Counted from the stretch's first letter, positions 44,290-57,705 are shown. The stretch: DNA of 64,000 nucleotides from Chelonoidis abingdonii (GCF_003597395.2 NC_133771.1:133134462-133198461); one strand, 5' to 3'. Notes: generated by a model from the sequence alone, not told the origin. Numbers and translations are program-made.

Positions 44290-46678
44290 ACTGCTAGGCC
44301 TGATAGCTCCTTTGCCTCTCTCAAACAGCTGTGCAGCATATGCTGTATTTCTGAAAGACATTAATTTTTGGCATGGCTTGCATGTCAAAGGTGAACCCTT
44401 GCACTGTTGTCTGTACATCTTCCAGCTACAGTAGGAACTGTGCCATGTGAATCCGTTTAACTGCTTTACTGAAACAGAGCTTTTCAAATGTGCTGCCACT
44501 TGAATCAAACAGAGGCAGGTGTAGACTGGCTGAGAATCAAGATGTTATCCCTCCCCCTGCTCACCACCTAATAAAATTTAAATCTAGTAATTTGTAATCC
44601 TTATGATCATATACAGTCATCATTCAAAGCCATTAGGGAGTGTCCTGCCCCAGTCTCTCTGTGGCTATGGCAGCTGCCTGCTGGCAGCAGATCCAGTGTA
44701 GGTCCACTGTGCAAAGTAGGTGCTGAATTGACCTGTGGACACAGGTCTGTGGACAAACTCAGCACCGCCAGGTCCTCCTGAATGCCCAAATACAGAGGAT
44801 GAGTTAGCACAGGGCCAGAGCCAGCCCTATGAGAGATGGGTCTGGGTCCAGAGGACCTTTTGCTAATGGACCCTCCAGTTCTTCCCTTTCCCACTTCCGT
44901 AGATCCTGCTATCCTTATCGCCTGCTCCATGCAGGGGGTACACTGGGGCCGTGGAGGCTACTGAGTCTGCCGTAGTGGTCAAAGCAGCTCTGTAACTATG
45001 TTAGGAACTGCATGCATGTCAACCACAGTTCATACTAATAAAAAAGGATAGATCTACATGATTCTGACCCCTTGCTAGAAGGAGATCATCAATGGCTACC
45101 ACCAGAGCATTTCTGTCCCCCTACACAGGCCTAAAGCCCACTAATGGAACTGAAACAAATCCACGGTATTGCAGGAGCTGCTGTGCCACCCCCTGCTCAC
45201 TTCACTAGCTAGGTTTGAATTACTTCTATTCAGTGGGAAGTCAGAGGAAATGGACTTGATTCTGAGGATGCTCCTCTTGCTTAAGATAATTGTTTGTCAA
45301 AAGGTCCTTGAGGCCTTTACCTGATGTACAGTGAGACAAAGCCACAGACATCTGCCATAGAATGGGCTCAGCAGAGGGGTGGGGGGGAGGAGTCATTCTA
45401 GGTGTCAAAAATACATACATACATACATACTTGAAGGATCAAAGAGATTCACAAGAAAAACACGTTTTAATTAAAATCATATACAAGATATCCATCTACC
45501 CTGGAGCTCTTTGGGAAAAAAAGTTCACCTCTTGTTCAAATCCTGTACATGCATGATATACTTCCGTTGTTGTTTTAAATTAATACTCTACTTTCCTGGA
45601 TAAGAAGTTTTTTTATTGTCCAGAGTTTAAGCATAATTTTATCAACAACATAACAAATGGAATCTCTACCAACCAAACTGATTTAGCTGGACAGCTAAAT
45701 GTTTTCTTTAATGATAATTACACAAAACTACAGCTAATCAGAAACCAGATGATCATGAATGCATTGTGAACATTTTTCAAAACAGAAAACACTAGACAAG
45801 CTGAGCACATAAAGCACATAAAGAGAAGTTCACTAGCTAAATCAATAATGGTATAGTATTGAGTATCTATCGATTTACAGCACCAGCATCTTCCAACTAA
45901 AGGTCAAAGCCTGGTTCCTTTTTCTAAGTGCAAACAAGCTTTCAACAGGGAACAAAATGTGGACAATTTTTTATAAGCATTATTGTCATGGAAAATGTGT
46001 CAAAATGGTCTTTTTTGAAATACGAAAAAAATTATTTGAAAATTTCCCATCAGTTTTGAAATCTGAAATAAGGAAGTCCATCATGTTGCTATTCTTCAAA
46101 AACAAACAAACAAACAAACCCCAAATTATGTACATTGTACAGTACCCTATAAAGTACAATCACTAAGGGTTTGTTTTAGGGTTAATCGTGAAAGTGGGGA
46201 TTTTTTTTGTAGTTTCAATTCAACCAGCTTTGTTATTTTTCATGTTTAATGTAACAAATGAACATATAGGCTACTTGTAGTTGTGTGTGTGGTTTTGTGG
46301 TATGTCAATTACTGCAACTACATACTTGTTGACATACTTAGAAAAGTTTCATGAACTCCCTAGTTTTGTGAACCTTTTTAGCTCAAAAAGTACTCCCAAA
46401 AATCTGCAAAACCATCATGTGTCAGTAGCAAACCAGAACTCACTGCCAGCATGTATAGCTTTGCCTTTGCTTTTTCCTCAATTATTCTTCTTTACCTTCA
46501 GAGTATTCATCCAAAGTTTGATTCATGCTACCACTCGGGTTTGGGATAAAATGAAGATAAGAAGTTTCTCTTCCTCTGATAATGGATTTAGCAGATGGCA
46601 TAGACTTTGTTCTTTAAAAGCCAGTACGTTGAGATCATCTATACATGCGCTTCAGTAGCCTCCATTACTGAGATTTGA
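44290..46678. other. Intronic, no gene recognised
   Basis: Contains a (CATA)n microsatellite at 45411-45430, a (CAAA)n run near 46105-46122, and an A/T-rich stretch at 45950-46090 resembling the GAAAATTT-type repeat at 14476. No exon. Confidence 0.5.
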
Positions 46679-46933
46679 GGCCAGTTTTTCAAAGCTCTGT
46701 GCAGTGCGAGCGCCACTCAGAAGGCACATTCAGCTGATGTGTAGGTAAAATCCCACTGGTGTGCATGTAATCTAGAGGACTGTGTGAATAAGCAGGACTT
46801 TGTGCAGGCAGTTACCCCTCTTACATGTACAGATGAATATTAGTGTGCATAGTTGTGGGAGTTTGCCCAGACTTCAGGTGTACATAATATTTGCATGGCT
46901 CTGCCCTTGTGCAGAGTTTGAAAAGTCTGGCCC
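46679..46933. mobile_element. Palindromic-ended MITE-like repeat
   Basis: GGCCAGTTTTTCAAAGCTCT at the left and CAGAGTTTGAAAAGTCTGGC at the right are inverted repeats with a few mismatches over about 24 bp. The 255-bp interior is non-coding. Flanking duplication is not evident, so classification is open. Confidence 0.5.
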
Positions 46934-48796
46934 TTGCTATTATTTGTTAATATTATTTTGGTGATCTTAAAAGCACACCTTTTGCTTGTTAATCATGGTA
47001 TATAACATGATTATAGGATAAGACATTGGTACTTTACTCTTCACCCTATCCTCCATTCTTTACTTATTTCCTTGGTTGTAGTTCAAGTTATATAGTGTAG
47101 GATTATTGTGCACTCTGCATCCATTGGCTAAAAAGAGTGAAATAAGGTTTTATTAACCTAGTGTAGACAAGATGCTGGTGGCCACTGGCACACCAGTGTT
47201 CTAGCTACTGGTATCCACACCAGCTTTGAGCAGGGTTAGGCAACATAGCGGTTAAACTGCCAGCAGACTGCCTGCTTTAGTATTCTTGCCCTTGCTACTG
47301 TCAGTGAAGCTGCACCAAAATCATCCATAGTGTAACACCAATGGTTTTAGTAGCTTTACACCAGAGATGAATTTGGTCCAAGATATCATTGTTAATTAGA
47401 CAAAGCTACACAGCGTGGATCAGATCCTCAGCTGCACTAAAAAGTGGAGGTGGGGGAAGAAAGCCACCTTTACTTTCTCCTGAGTCTTGGGATAACAGGG
47501 GTCAAAATGGCCCCTGGCATATTTCAGAACATCCCAAGGACTTCTCTAAATTATTCCAGATGGAGGATTCCTAAAGATACTTGTCTCCTGGGTGAAGACA
47601 GACCTGAGTGCCCCTGCTTGTGACACCCCCCCCAATAAATGCTTCCCCTGCCACACCCACAGAACACAGTCCTTTATGAAGAGCAGTGCTACCTGTCAGT
47701 CTGGTTCTGCCTGCTCCCCACAACTTTTGGGGTGCCATGTGACCACAAAGGACTAGGGAGAGAGCAGTCACTGCACTCTCTGCAGCACAAAGACTGCAAT
47801 TCTACCTGCACAAAAAGATTGGTCTTCCCACAGAATCAATCCTAAGCTTTTTACCAATAGTCTAAACTATAGATAAATAGCACGATTGGGAAAATCCACT
47901 CATGTAAAATAAAATCTTTCCCTTCCACTTTCACCCCTGCAAGCATTTTCCCCAAACTTGATAGAATCTCTTTTGACATTTTAAAAGGTTCAGTTAACTT
48001 GTAAACATTATTTCTTATTTTTATACCTCTCTGCACTTCCAGGTTCAGGTCTGGACTAGCAGTAGAAATGCTGAAATGTCATTAGAGAGGCTGTCCTGCT
48101 CCAGGTTTACAGGCCCAAGATTTGTGTGTGTGTGTAGGTTTGGATAAGATGTGGTAATCATGCAGATGTTTGTGTTCTTAAAGAAATGAAACCTCTGAAC
48201 TTCTTCCCCTATCACTCATACAAACGATGTTTCACTGAATTCTCACCCCATTTTAGCCCCCAGAATCATTTTGGGGGCTAGTGGCTACACATTATGGAAT
48301 TAGATTCTCCACTGCTTTGTACCTTGAGTAGTCATTTATACCAATGCAAAGACAGTCGCTGACCCACTACCCCAAGCAGAGTTTTGATCCTAGAAAGAAA
48401 GAAGGGCCAGGGACTACATGAAGGCCACAGTGGCTTCACTTTTGATTTTCCTTGGAAGGTGTTCAGATACTGTGGTGATGGGCATCAGCATTAACCCCTA
48501 AGATACCAACTTGGTACACACTTTATAAAACTGCAGGGGACAACACAGCATGCAGGGTAATGGAGAATCTAGACTTATTTTTATATCATATTTAATTCTG
48601 GGTGATCTGAAAGTGCTTTGTTATTCATTTCATTACTGAGTGAGGACACTTTGCTCAGAGTTGTACATGCATACAAAAAGGACACAATGCCAAACTTAAT
48701 GAGCTCAATATCAAACAAAGATAAAACAGTTCATATAAATGTTCTGCAAGCACTTTAAAAATAAATCTGTATTGTGTGCATATAAAACCTGTTGAG
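46934..48796. other. Intronic, no gene recognised
   Basis: About 47158-47230 (AGTGTAGACAAGATGCTGG, GGTATCCACACCAGC) may be a fragment of a GTCTACACT-type MITE. A (GT)n run lies near 48122-48135. Nothing else was identified. Confidence 0.45.
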
Positions 48797-49118
48797 CAGT
48801 GTTTCTCACGACCCCCTTTGGACTAAAAAAAATTGTGACCTTCCCCCAGAATTGCAACCCATTACCTTAAGTTTGGGATACAGGGCTTCAGCCCTGCCCC
48901 CCCGGTTTGGAAGACAGGGCTCCACGCTTCAGCCCTCTTCGGGGCCTGGGGCTGAAACATGTACATTAGCTTTACAGGGGCCCCTGTGGTAAGGAGTCCC
49001 AGGCAATTGCCCTGTTTCCTACCCCCTAACGCCAGCCCTTCTTGTGACCCCTCAAACGTCTCCTGCGACCCCCTCCTTCCCCGGAGGTTGCGACCCTCAG
49101 GTTGAGAAACAAACACTG
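48797..49118. mobile_element. Non-autonomous hAT element
   Basis: Starts CAGTGTTTCTCACGACCCC and ends GGTTGAGAAACAAACACTG, imperfect inverted repeats of the CAGTGTTTCTCAA type typical of vertebrate hAT elements. Flanking 8-mers CTGTTGAG (48789-48796) and CTGTATAG (49119-49126) match at 6 of 8. The interior, with repeated GCTTCAGCCCT, is non-coding. Confidence 0.75.
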
Positions 49119-50339
49119 CTGTATAGGAATCACCAATTCACCGCTGGAATTCATCCACATCTGGGATAGAAAGCTATAGCCATTTGTTGAGAGTAGTTAA
49201 TTGCACACTCCAGCCTAATCAACCTCTGTAGCTAAAAAGCACTTGTCTTTGAGGGACCCTGCATCCCAACGAACATATTTCTAAGGTACCTATCACTGTA
49301 CTGTTGAAACCATCTTGATATGCAAGACCACACCCCACATGCTAGCTAGCATTCAAACAAGGCTCACCCTTCCACAGTTTTATCTGACATCAGCAGTGAC
49401 CTACAGCAGGAAATGAATAGCTACTCTCCTCTTTTTGCAAACTGCCCACTGGCTCCAGATCCCGCTTTCCAGTTCACGTGAACGGTCAAAGGCAATAGAG
49501 TCTTATAAACGCCTGGTGGGTTGACATAATCAGAGAAGTTGCAGGCAGGAAGTGACCTTGTATATGTTTTATCTTATATGTGTGATGTGTAGTGGTGGCA
49601 TGGGCAGGATAGATAGTCTGTGCACTGTGTGTAATGTTTCAAAAAGCCTAGGGCCAGCCTTGTCAGCAGTGCTACAGAGAAGCTTTTCAAGCATGTAAAT
49701 GAAGACAAAAATGGCAGAAAACACATAAATACAACTTCCAAAAAAACAATTGCTTTGAAAATTTGTTCCCGTGATTGCCTGAGGGACAAATGTCCAAGAT
49801 CTTGAAAGTCCTCCCCAAGAGTATTCGGAGGACCGCAAACCCCTCCAGGGAAGTCTAAACTTGCAGACTCACTGAAAGATTGAATTTCATACTTCACAGC
49901 TGCACTAGTGAAACAAAGTATTCTTGCCAGCTCTGTCTTTTGTGAGACAACAAGATGATTTATCAAGACCACTTCCTCCACCACCAAAAAAAAGAAAATA
50001 AAAAATTAACTAAATAAATCCTTTCCAACTTCTTGGCTTATACCCTGAAAAGTATGTTTTCCCACATTTGGTCTTAGATTTTCTTCACTTTTTTTCCTGC
50101 CCTCCACAAGGAACTCTTTATATGGAAAGTATTTGCATATTGATTTGGATTAACTATCTGCAGATCTGGCAGTAAAGATGGCATGAACTCAGATCCAGCA
50201 TCTGCTGGACTCAGATTGGACTAGTAAAATGATGGGAAGGAAACTCCCAGGATTCTCCATGAAATTTCTGGGGTGGTGGTGGTGGTAATTTTCTGGTGTT
50301 GTAGGCCAGTGTTACCCCTCGGACCAAAGTCTTTAAATC
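49119..50339. other. Intronic, no gene recognised
   Basis: Two overlapping minus-strand frames at 49569-49987 (89 and 137 codons) show no known domain or splice-flanked structure. Nothing else was identified. Confidence 0.45.
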
Positions 50340-50505
50340 AAGACTGGCTGTCTTTCCAAAAGAAATGCTGTATCTCAAAAAGAGATCATAGGGTAGATGC
50401 AGAAATTACTGGCTAAAATTCTATGGCCCGTGTTATGCAGGACGTCAGACTAGATGATCATAATGGTCCATTTTTGGCTTTAAAAATCTCTGAATCAAAG
50501 CACAC
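50340..50505 (+). mobile_element. CR1-like 3'-end fragment
   Basis: TTCTATGGCCCGTGTTATGC, AGGACGTCAGACTAGATGAT and CATAATGGTCCATTTTTGGC, then AAATCTCTGAATC, match the 3' untranslated end of a CR1 LINE common in turtles. Confidence 0.6.
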
Positions 50506-50559
50506 AGTTCCTTCCTGGGATTGTCCTTAGGCAGCAGAGCAACATGTCACCCCATACTA

Positions 50560-50990
50560 TGGGCTGTGTCCAGAGCAGTCCCTTGGGTAGGGTGAATCAG
50601 GGTGACTGCCCTGGGCCCTCCACTTTGGGGGGCCCTGCACTTTGATAAAATTGATACTGTTCCGATATTTAGCCCTTTGTTCTGCATCTCGATCAATGTA
50701 CAATTGGGACATTTGTCCTGATTTTCAGGTGAGGCAGTGGGTGGGGAAGTGGGCGGGTGGGCAGATGGGGCGAGGAGGCAAACGGGTAGGCGAGCGGCAG
50801 ACAGGAGGGAGACAAAGAGGCAGGCGGTTGGGCGGACAGGGAGGGTGCACCGGATGGATGGAGAGGAGACTAGCTCGAATGGGAAGTTTTTGTGGACAAG
50901 GCAGCTTATATCAGCAAAGGAGGCATTTTATCCCTGTACAGTGCTTTTGGCTAGTGATTGTCATACACAAACTCTAAGCAGCATGTGATC
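50560..50990. repeat. Turtle repeat with G-rich degenerate array
   Basis: Opens with CAGTCCCTTGGGTAGGGTGA and CTGGGCCCTCCACTTTGGGG, familiar from turtle interspersed repeats. From 50735 to about 50870 it becomes a degenerate G-rich array (GGGCGGGTGGGCAGATGGGG, GGCAAACGGGTAGGCGAGCG). The 83- and 111-codon frames arise from this array. Confidence 0.5.
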
Positions 50991-53900
50991 TCTGACTGCA
51001 TAAGTGTTCAGGTTAGAAGAGGAATCGAAAAAAGAATGTGACTTTCAACGTTTCTCGTAGAAACAATAGGTAATCATTTCTGTTTTCAAGATGGGGTTCT
51101 TTTTATAATTAGTGTGCTTAAAACCAAAATAGGGTCCTCCAACTTCCCCCTTATTTCATTAGCCCTTCCAAGAGTTCTTGAAATAGAGCTTAGCCTTAAG
51201 GTTTTTATGGATCTAGGCATAATGGAAAGTGTCCTCTCCTTATAAGTCAACTATTTGCTGTTTTTGAAGGCCATTTGCACAATCGATCTGGCCCTACTTC
51301 TGGGATGAGGATGAGCATGCCTGGAGTAACTCAGCCCATGAGTTTTCCATATTACACTGTTAACTTATCTGCTCTTGGAGAAGCTGTCAAAACTTATGGT
51401 TGCCCAGTAATGGCACTTTGAATTTTTGCAGATGTTTTGTATTGAAACAGGAGTGCAGTTTTCCACGGATAAGGAAAAATGGGGAAGGGACGGAATGTTT
51501 TTTATTGCTGAATTCCTCGTGTAGGTAGATTCATGCAAAGATGAAGATATCTTGCTCAGCTCTGATAAATTGTGAACAGTCCTCTAAGATGCAGAAGAGC
51601 ACAAAACTAAGATGAAAAATATGGATTGCTAGTGAACATAACTGGTAGTTCTCGGGTACAAGAGGTAAGGCAAATTATTCAGTCATGATTGTGTTCACTA
51701 AAAACAGATACATTTCTCTTGGAGGAATCTCAGGAGCTTATGCTAATATGTAACCCTATTTAATGAGATGTGTAGCATAGATGTGTGGTTTTTCTATTCT
51801 GGGCTCTGCCACTGACTTACTTTGTGGCCTGAAAATAGCATTTAAATCTGTTCTTTATTACACCCATCTGAAAAATGGAGAGAACACCTACCTGTCAGGG
51901 AGGTTGAGAAGCTTACTTTACTGGGAGCTACTGCTCTGTTATCAATATGAGTCCATGGGAGATGTGTCCCTCAGAACACATGTTATCTAGGTGCTGCAGC
52001 CTTAAATGTTGCTATGCATTTGCACATACCATTAAAATACTATCTGCCCTGGTACAGAACTAGCAGAACTGTGCACCCATGAATAATTCATGACCGAAGA
52101 ATTTTCCAGTCCAGTTATTCCTCCTCAGCCCAGTTCCTAATTGTAGCTTAGTGATGTAAAAAACATCAAATTGGAAACATTCAGGCTCCCTGAAAACATG
52201 CTGAAATCTTGGCTAGGTTAACTCAGCCCTTCATTCTTCTGAGGTACATAAATTGACTCCATTGCTCATAGGTCTGTTGTATGAGAATCTGAGTATTCAT
52301 GGCTTTATCTGTCTTTATCTTTGCTATTCAGTGATTGCATGTATTCAATATCTTTATGGGTGTATTGCTGTAACCCTTCTCTTTCTCACCACCTTCCCTT
52401 CTCCCTGTTGGTTGTCTGCCTCAGTGGCTGTCTTTGGGGCAGGGACTGTGCCTACAACAAGAGTAAAGCAGGTCTGTACAGGAGACAGCGCTTTTTTGGG
52501 TGGCAGTGTGAGACTGTGAAGCAAACTCTCATTACAAACGTCACCACTGGCTGTGCTAAATGTGAGGCACACTCTGACCAACTCAAACACAACTGTGTGT
52601 ACATATGGGAGAAAAATACCCTTCCAAAACAGAGCACACCACTGCATAGACAGTTATCCCTGTGGGGAGTTGATGAGGGAAAGAATCATACATGAGAAGT
52701 ATTTAGTCACATCATTTAATGTACTAGCAGAAGGCACTCAGATATCATGTGATGAGGGTGATATAAGAAACAACTTATATAGAATAGCATAGAACTGCGC
52801 CTTCTAAGAAGCACAAATCTGGGTACTATAAAAATGACTTTAAAACCGTTGCCACATCTGCTCTGCATGGAGGCTAAAGATTAGAGAACTTTCATAAGTC
52901 AGAATTCTTGGCATTGTTGTAACAATTTGTATGTCCAGAGCACTGGGCAGACATTAATTCTCAACTTCCCTGTGGAGAAGTAGGTGGGTAAATATTAACT
53001 CCATTTTAGAGATGGGGAAGCTATTAAAGAATGTTGAAGTGACTTACCCAAGGCCAGCCAATGAAATAGTGGTAGGTGCAGGACTAGAACTCTAGACCTC
53101 CTAACCCTGTTAATGCAGGAGTGACTTTGTCCAGAATTGCCTTTCCCTATCTGCAGTGCAGTGCGGGCAGATATGTACTTGGCTCAAGTTGCTGCCATTT
53201 ACTCCCAACCTGACTGTATTTCACTGGCACTGTATGTATGCTGATTTGTGTCATTCCATCTGCTTTTCAGCAGAAATCTCAATTGGAATCCCTGGGTAGT
53301 TCTGCTGAGAAAATCGATGCCATGACATGGCTCCATCGTTTAGATCCTTCATGACTAGAACTGCTATATACACGCATCAATTTAATAATATTGGGCCAAA
53401 TTCTCCTCTCTATTACACCGGTGCAACTTTATTGAAAGCAGGGTGGTTCCACGAGCGTAACTGAGCGAAGAATTTGGCTTATGGCCTAACAAATGGTCTA
53501 ACAATGGTAGTAAACTGACATCTGCTATTTATTATTTGTTAGAACTGAAGCAGATGCCTTTATATAAAAAGGGTATACTCCAAGGACAACTTCTAACAGT
53601 GGATCCTGATGTACCTCCCACAATCCTCACATTGTTGTCAAGTGTTCAGCTGCAAGAATGAAATCAAACTAATAATGTCAAAACACTCTAGGGCATTCTA
53701 CGTCAATGATTCCCCCAAACACTACAGATTATAAGGTGACTATAATGTTTGGGATCTTTTACTGTAGAACAGTGTACTTTTTTTTTTAAAAACCATTTCA
53801 GGATGAAGTGTCCAGCTTTAACTGAAAGATATATTGCTTCCGGAAAGACAGATAACACATTCCAGCCTGTGTTCACTGCTTTTGGGATTATGAGATGAAG

Positions 53901-54194
53901 TCCACAGAGGCTTGCATTTCAAATGAGTCCTCTGAAAGCATCACCGGCCCCTCCAGTTTACTCGGTCAGTTAAAAATACCACAGAGATGCACATTTAATT
54001 GGTGCATGAAGATCCTAGTTATTGAAAATCAAGGTCCAATTGTTAACAACACTTTACTGACTTTTACAAACTGGATTGGGTTCATGAGTTCAGAAAAATA
54101 CTAGGATTCTGTCCAGCACACTTTTACATTAGTAGAATCTAAAAGACTTAGATACTGGATAAAATAGCAAATTATGTTTTAATCTCCTGGGCTG
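50991..54194. other. Intronic; MIR-like fossils only
   Basis: No exon recognised. 51780-51925 (GGGCTCTGCCACTGACTTAC then CATCTGAAAAATGGAGAGAA) and 52930-53105 (TTTTAGAGATGGGGAAGC, GTGACTTACCCAAGGCCAGC) follow MIR/CORE-SINE order. 52425-52450 (TCTTTGGGGCAGGGACTGTG) belongs to the family at 54226. 53390-53480 is an old palindromic repeat (TTACACCGGTGCAAC). Confidence 0.45.
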
Positions 54195-54225
54195 CTAGTG
54201 GAGTTCCTGAAGTTGATATCTATTA

Positions 54226-54256
<31 letters not shown>

Positions 54257-54370
54257 TGTATTTCCATAGCACCAGTCTTCGATCAGGACCCCACTGTGCT
54301 AGGTGCTATGCAAATAGAACAAAAAGATGGTCCCTGCCCCCAAAAGCTCACCCTAAGTATGACAAAAAAC
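54195..54370. repeat. (ATT)n microsatellite attached to an ancient SINE-like repeat
   Basis: About nine ATT units near 54228-54252 lead into TTGTATTTCCATAGCACC, CCCCACTGTGCTAGGTGCTA and GATGGTCCCTGCCCCCAAAA. The last two phrases match the conserved 3' region shared by MIR-like sauropsid repeats. The ATT run is probably its expanded tail in reverse orientation. Confidence 0.55.
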
Positions 54371-57300
54371 CAACAGATGGGGCAGTATAAGGAAACAACA
54401 AGACTGTATTGGTCAGCAAGATAGGCAGTGGACTCAGCATATCAGTAGCCTGACTTATCAAGTTTTTTGTAGACATCCTGGTAAAGGAGTTTTTTGGGGG
54501 GAGGGGGTGTGAAATGAGGAGAATGAGTTAGTTTTGCAGATGTTAACATTTGGAACACAGTTATAGCACAAACTCATGTCCACAATGAAGTCAAATCCAA
54601 TACTACAGTTTGTAATCTTAAGTAACCTACCCGTGCTTCACAGTTGCATTATGTTTATTGTGAACAATGTTCACGGTAGCTATTTACCTCTTATCACTAA
54701 TAAATGGTAATATAAAAGTGAAGAAAGGATTAAAAAACAGAATTCTGTATAACAATTAAATATTTTAAAAATGAAAGGAATACCTATGTTGTGAATTTAT
54801 AGCACAGAGAAGGACCTATTCTCAGAGAGAGAGGATAGGTCATTCTCCATAGACATTAATTTCTTGACCCCTAGTGTGATGGCCAGCAAGGCAGCTGGTT
54901 GTGATGCTAACACTTGTCCACCTGGACACAAGTTCATTTCTCATCAGCCACTCAACTATCAGATGGCAAAAACTTTTGGTCATTGATTTAGACTGGAAGA
55001 TTTGAACATTTGACCTTGAAGTGAAAGTCTCTTGAGCTATCAAGCCTCCGAAGCTGGGATATTTGCCTTAAATTAGTAAATCATGCACCAAAGAACAAAC
55101 CCATCAATCTGGGGTAATTAGCTACTGATTCACAATGAAGACTACTAGTCAGTTTCCAAAACCAGGTTAGCATAGCAGCCAATGAGCTAATTAAACTACC
55201 TAGGCCAAAACACAACTTCCTGAGTAATGGGCTATTTTCTATGGTGCTGCTTGGGACTTTTGTATTTTGCAAAGAAAAAACTGTCACCATCCTGTAAAAA
55301 GAATTAGAGCTTTAATGTATGTTTTTCTGTCATGGTATAACATGTTGTTAAAAATTAGACCCAAAGGAATGAATTTCCAGTGGCGGATCATTTTTGCCCA
55401 CTATGTTTGGAAGCGTGTTATTCAATTTTGATGAAACATCAGCTCTTTTGCACATGACAAATGCCCAAATATCTCAGACACATTTAAATCAGAGCATTCT
55501 TAATCAAATCATGACAATAGCAGTAGCACATATTTCAAAAATAAAGCATGCCACCAATTTGCAGTAACACAGAAGGACGGTTTAATTTCAGCATTGTATT
55601 TGTACACATGGAATACTGATAAAGCTTTGCAAAATTTAATTTGTACTCATCAATTATGAACATAGCTGGGAATTCAGCTCACTGTTCCTGTGAGTCATCA
55701 GTAATAGATCACAAACAGGCTTCTGCTCAATCATTTACTGTTAGTGTGTGAATTTATCATTCTAGCTCCAGTTGCAAAAACAGGAGTATTAAGAGCCTGC
55801 CCTCTATGGCAGATTGAAGAATCTGCAAGAAGCCACTTGGATTTCCTTAACAAATGCTTATCACATTTAAACACAGAAAGAAAATTCCAAACAGCTGCAG
55901 GTAAGAAACATCAGATTCAACCATTTCCAGGAGCTAGTATTTTATCTATGCTTCTTTGATGATGTTCTCGGTAGACATGCCCAGGTTGATACTGGGCCCC
56001 GTCTTGCTCCCACAGAAGTTGATGTCAAAATTGCTTTTAACTTCAATATTGAAAGTATTGGATTCTTAATGAAATTCTGCAAGAGCAGAATGATAGTTTC
56101 AGCTATGTATTTATCTTAGATGAAGCCAGCCATTCTTGTCTACAAGAAGCAAGTAGCTACATGTGCTGTAATTAACCCATATGCAATTGACTCAGATAAT
56201 TAACTCAGTTTGCTGGATTAACTGCTGGTGCAAAGCACATATCCGACAACCCAATCCATTATAAACACTTTTCTGAAGAGCAGTAGGAATACAATAAATA
56301 GGTAGGAGGAACACAAATATTTTTTAAATTAAATTTACCGATGGGATAAATTGACAGGTTTGGAGAATAAATTCTTCTCTTTTGTCATATAAAAATCACA
56401 GTGTGAGGATACACTGCCTAGACAACACGATTCAACCCTCACTCAGAAAACATACCCAGTATCTGTAGTTCAGTCTCCATGCCTGCTCAGTCCTTGGTGT
56501 CTTTTCTGAGATGCCCCCTACAAGTGCCATTATGATGGCACTTTAGCGTATTTTGACACCTGTCCACTAGGTTCCAGTGCAATGCAGGATGCAAGGATCA
56601 AACCTGCATTTACACACACAGACTGATAGTTTACATCAAAAGACAAAATGAAACACACAACACAGCTTCCCAGCTTTAAAACTATCAGCTCATTATTACG
56701 AAAATAGACAAGAGCATCTGAAGAGACAGGTACAATAATATTTGCAAGGCTATGGCAAAGCAAAATTTCTTAACATGGATTAATTTGAGGAATCAGACTT
56801 AGTTTATGGATACATGGGAACAACTCTGGCTTTGGCAGTTTTCCCATCTGTATGTTCAAGGCTCACAGAACAACTCTTGCCATCAGTGTGTAAATGCAGA
56901 AGAACATATGGTTCCAGCTAATTTCCCTCCATTTATCTCCCATGCAAACAAAAAATTAGGAGGCTTGGTATTGATACATTTCAATGTTCTTATCCAACAC
57001 ACATGGCTTTGGTTTTGTGCCACAGTTACACAAGCACATGGCACTTGGCAAGGGAAGAGGGAAGTCCTAATTTCTTTTAGTTTGGTGCACAAAAACCCAG
57101 AACAGCTAGATCAACATAACAATGAACGAAAGAGTGAATGGAAACCCTTAGAGTCTCAGTCACAATGGTCCTGATATTTCTGACTTGGATGACAGCAATT
57201 CCCACTCCTGTCAAGAGACAAAAAGTTGCTGGCTGGAGCCAATGGAGCGCACCTTTCACTTAATGGGAATGCACTTTCTTCCCAAGCTTAAGATCCCAGT

Positions 57301-57387
57301 ATGACTGCCAGCAAAGAGCTTCTTCCCAGAATTAACTGCATATTTTGGATGCAAACATTAGTCTCTCAAAAAAATGAAAGGCTAGTC
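54371..57387. other. Intronic, no gene recognised
   Basis: AT-rich DNA. The plus-strand frame at 56806-57174 (122 codons) and minus-strand frames nearby have no recognisable domain. No transposon ends were found. Confidence 0.5.
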
Positions 57388-57395
57388 AATTATAT

Positions 57396-57705
57396 CAGTG
57401 TTTCCCAACCTTGGGATACTATTTGTGCAGTGAAAGCCCAAACTGAAGCGTCCGGAGGTCCAGCCAATAGCGGCTCCCACTGGCCACCGTTCGCTGCTCC
57501 AGGCCAATGGGAGCTGCTGGAAGTGGCGGCCAGCACATTCCTGGGCCCGCGCCACTTCCAGCAGCTCCCATTGGCCTGGAGCGATGAACCGCGGCCAGTG
57601 GGAGCCACGATCGGCCGGATCTGCGGACGCGGCAGGTAAACAAATCAGCCTGGCCTGCCCGGGGCTTTCCCTACACAAGTGGCATCCCAAGTTTGGGAAA
57701 CACTG
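57396..57705. mobile_element. Non-autonomous hAT element with a long internal hairpin
   Basis: Starts CAGTGTTTCCCAACCTTGGG and ends CCCAAGTTTGGGAAACACTG, nearly perfect inverted repeats. Flanking 8-mers AATTATAT (57388-57395) and CATTATAT (57706-57713) match at 7 of 8. Between about 57467 and 57615 the body is a GC-rich inverted repeat: GGCCAATGGGAGCTGCTGGA and GAAGTGGCGGCCAGCAC pair with GCGCCACTTCCAGCAGCTCC and CATTGGCC. This opens mirrored frames on both strands; none is a gene. A related block occurs at 36165-36240. Confidence 0.85.

Noticed and set aside
52321..52695. 124-codon plus-strand frame as a possible exon
   Set aside because: Part of it (TCTTTGGGGCAGGGACTG) is a common dispersed repeat, and no protein family was recognised.
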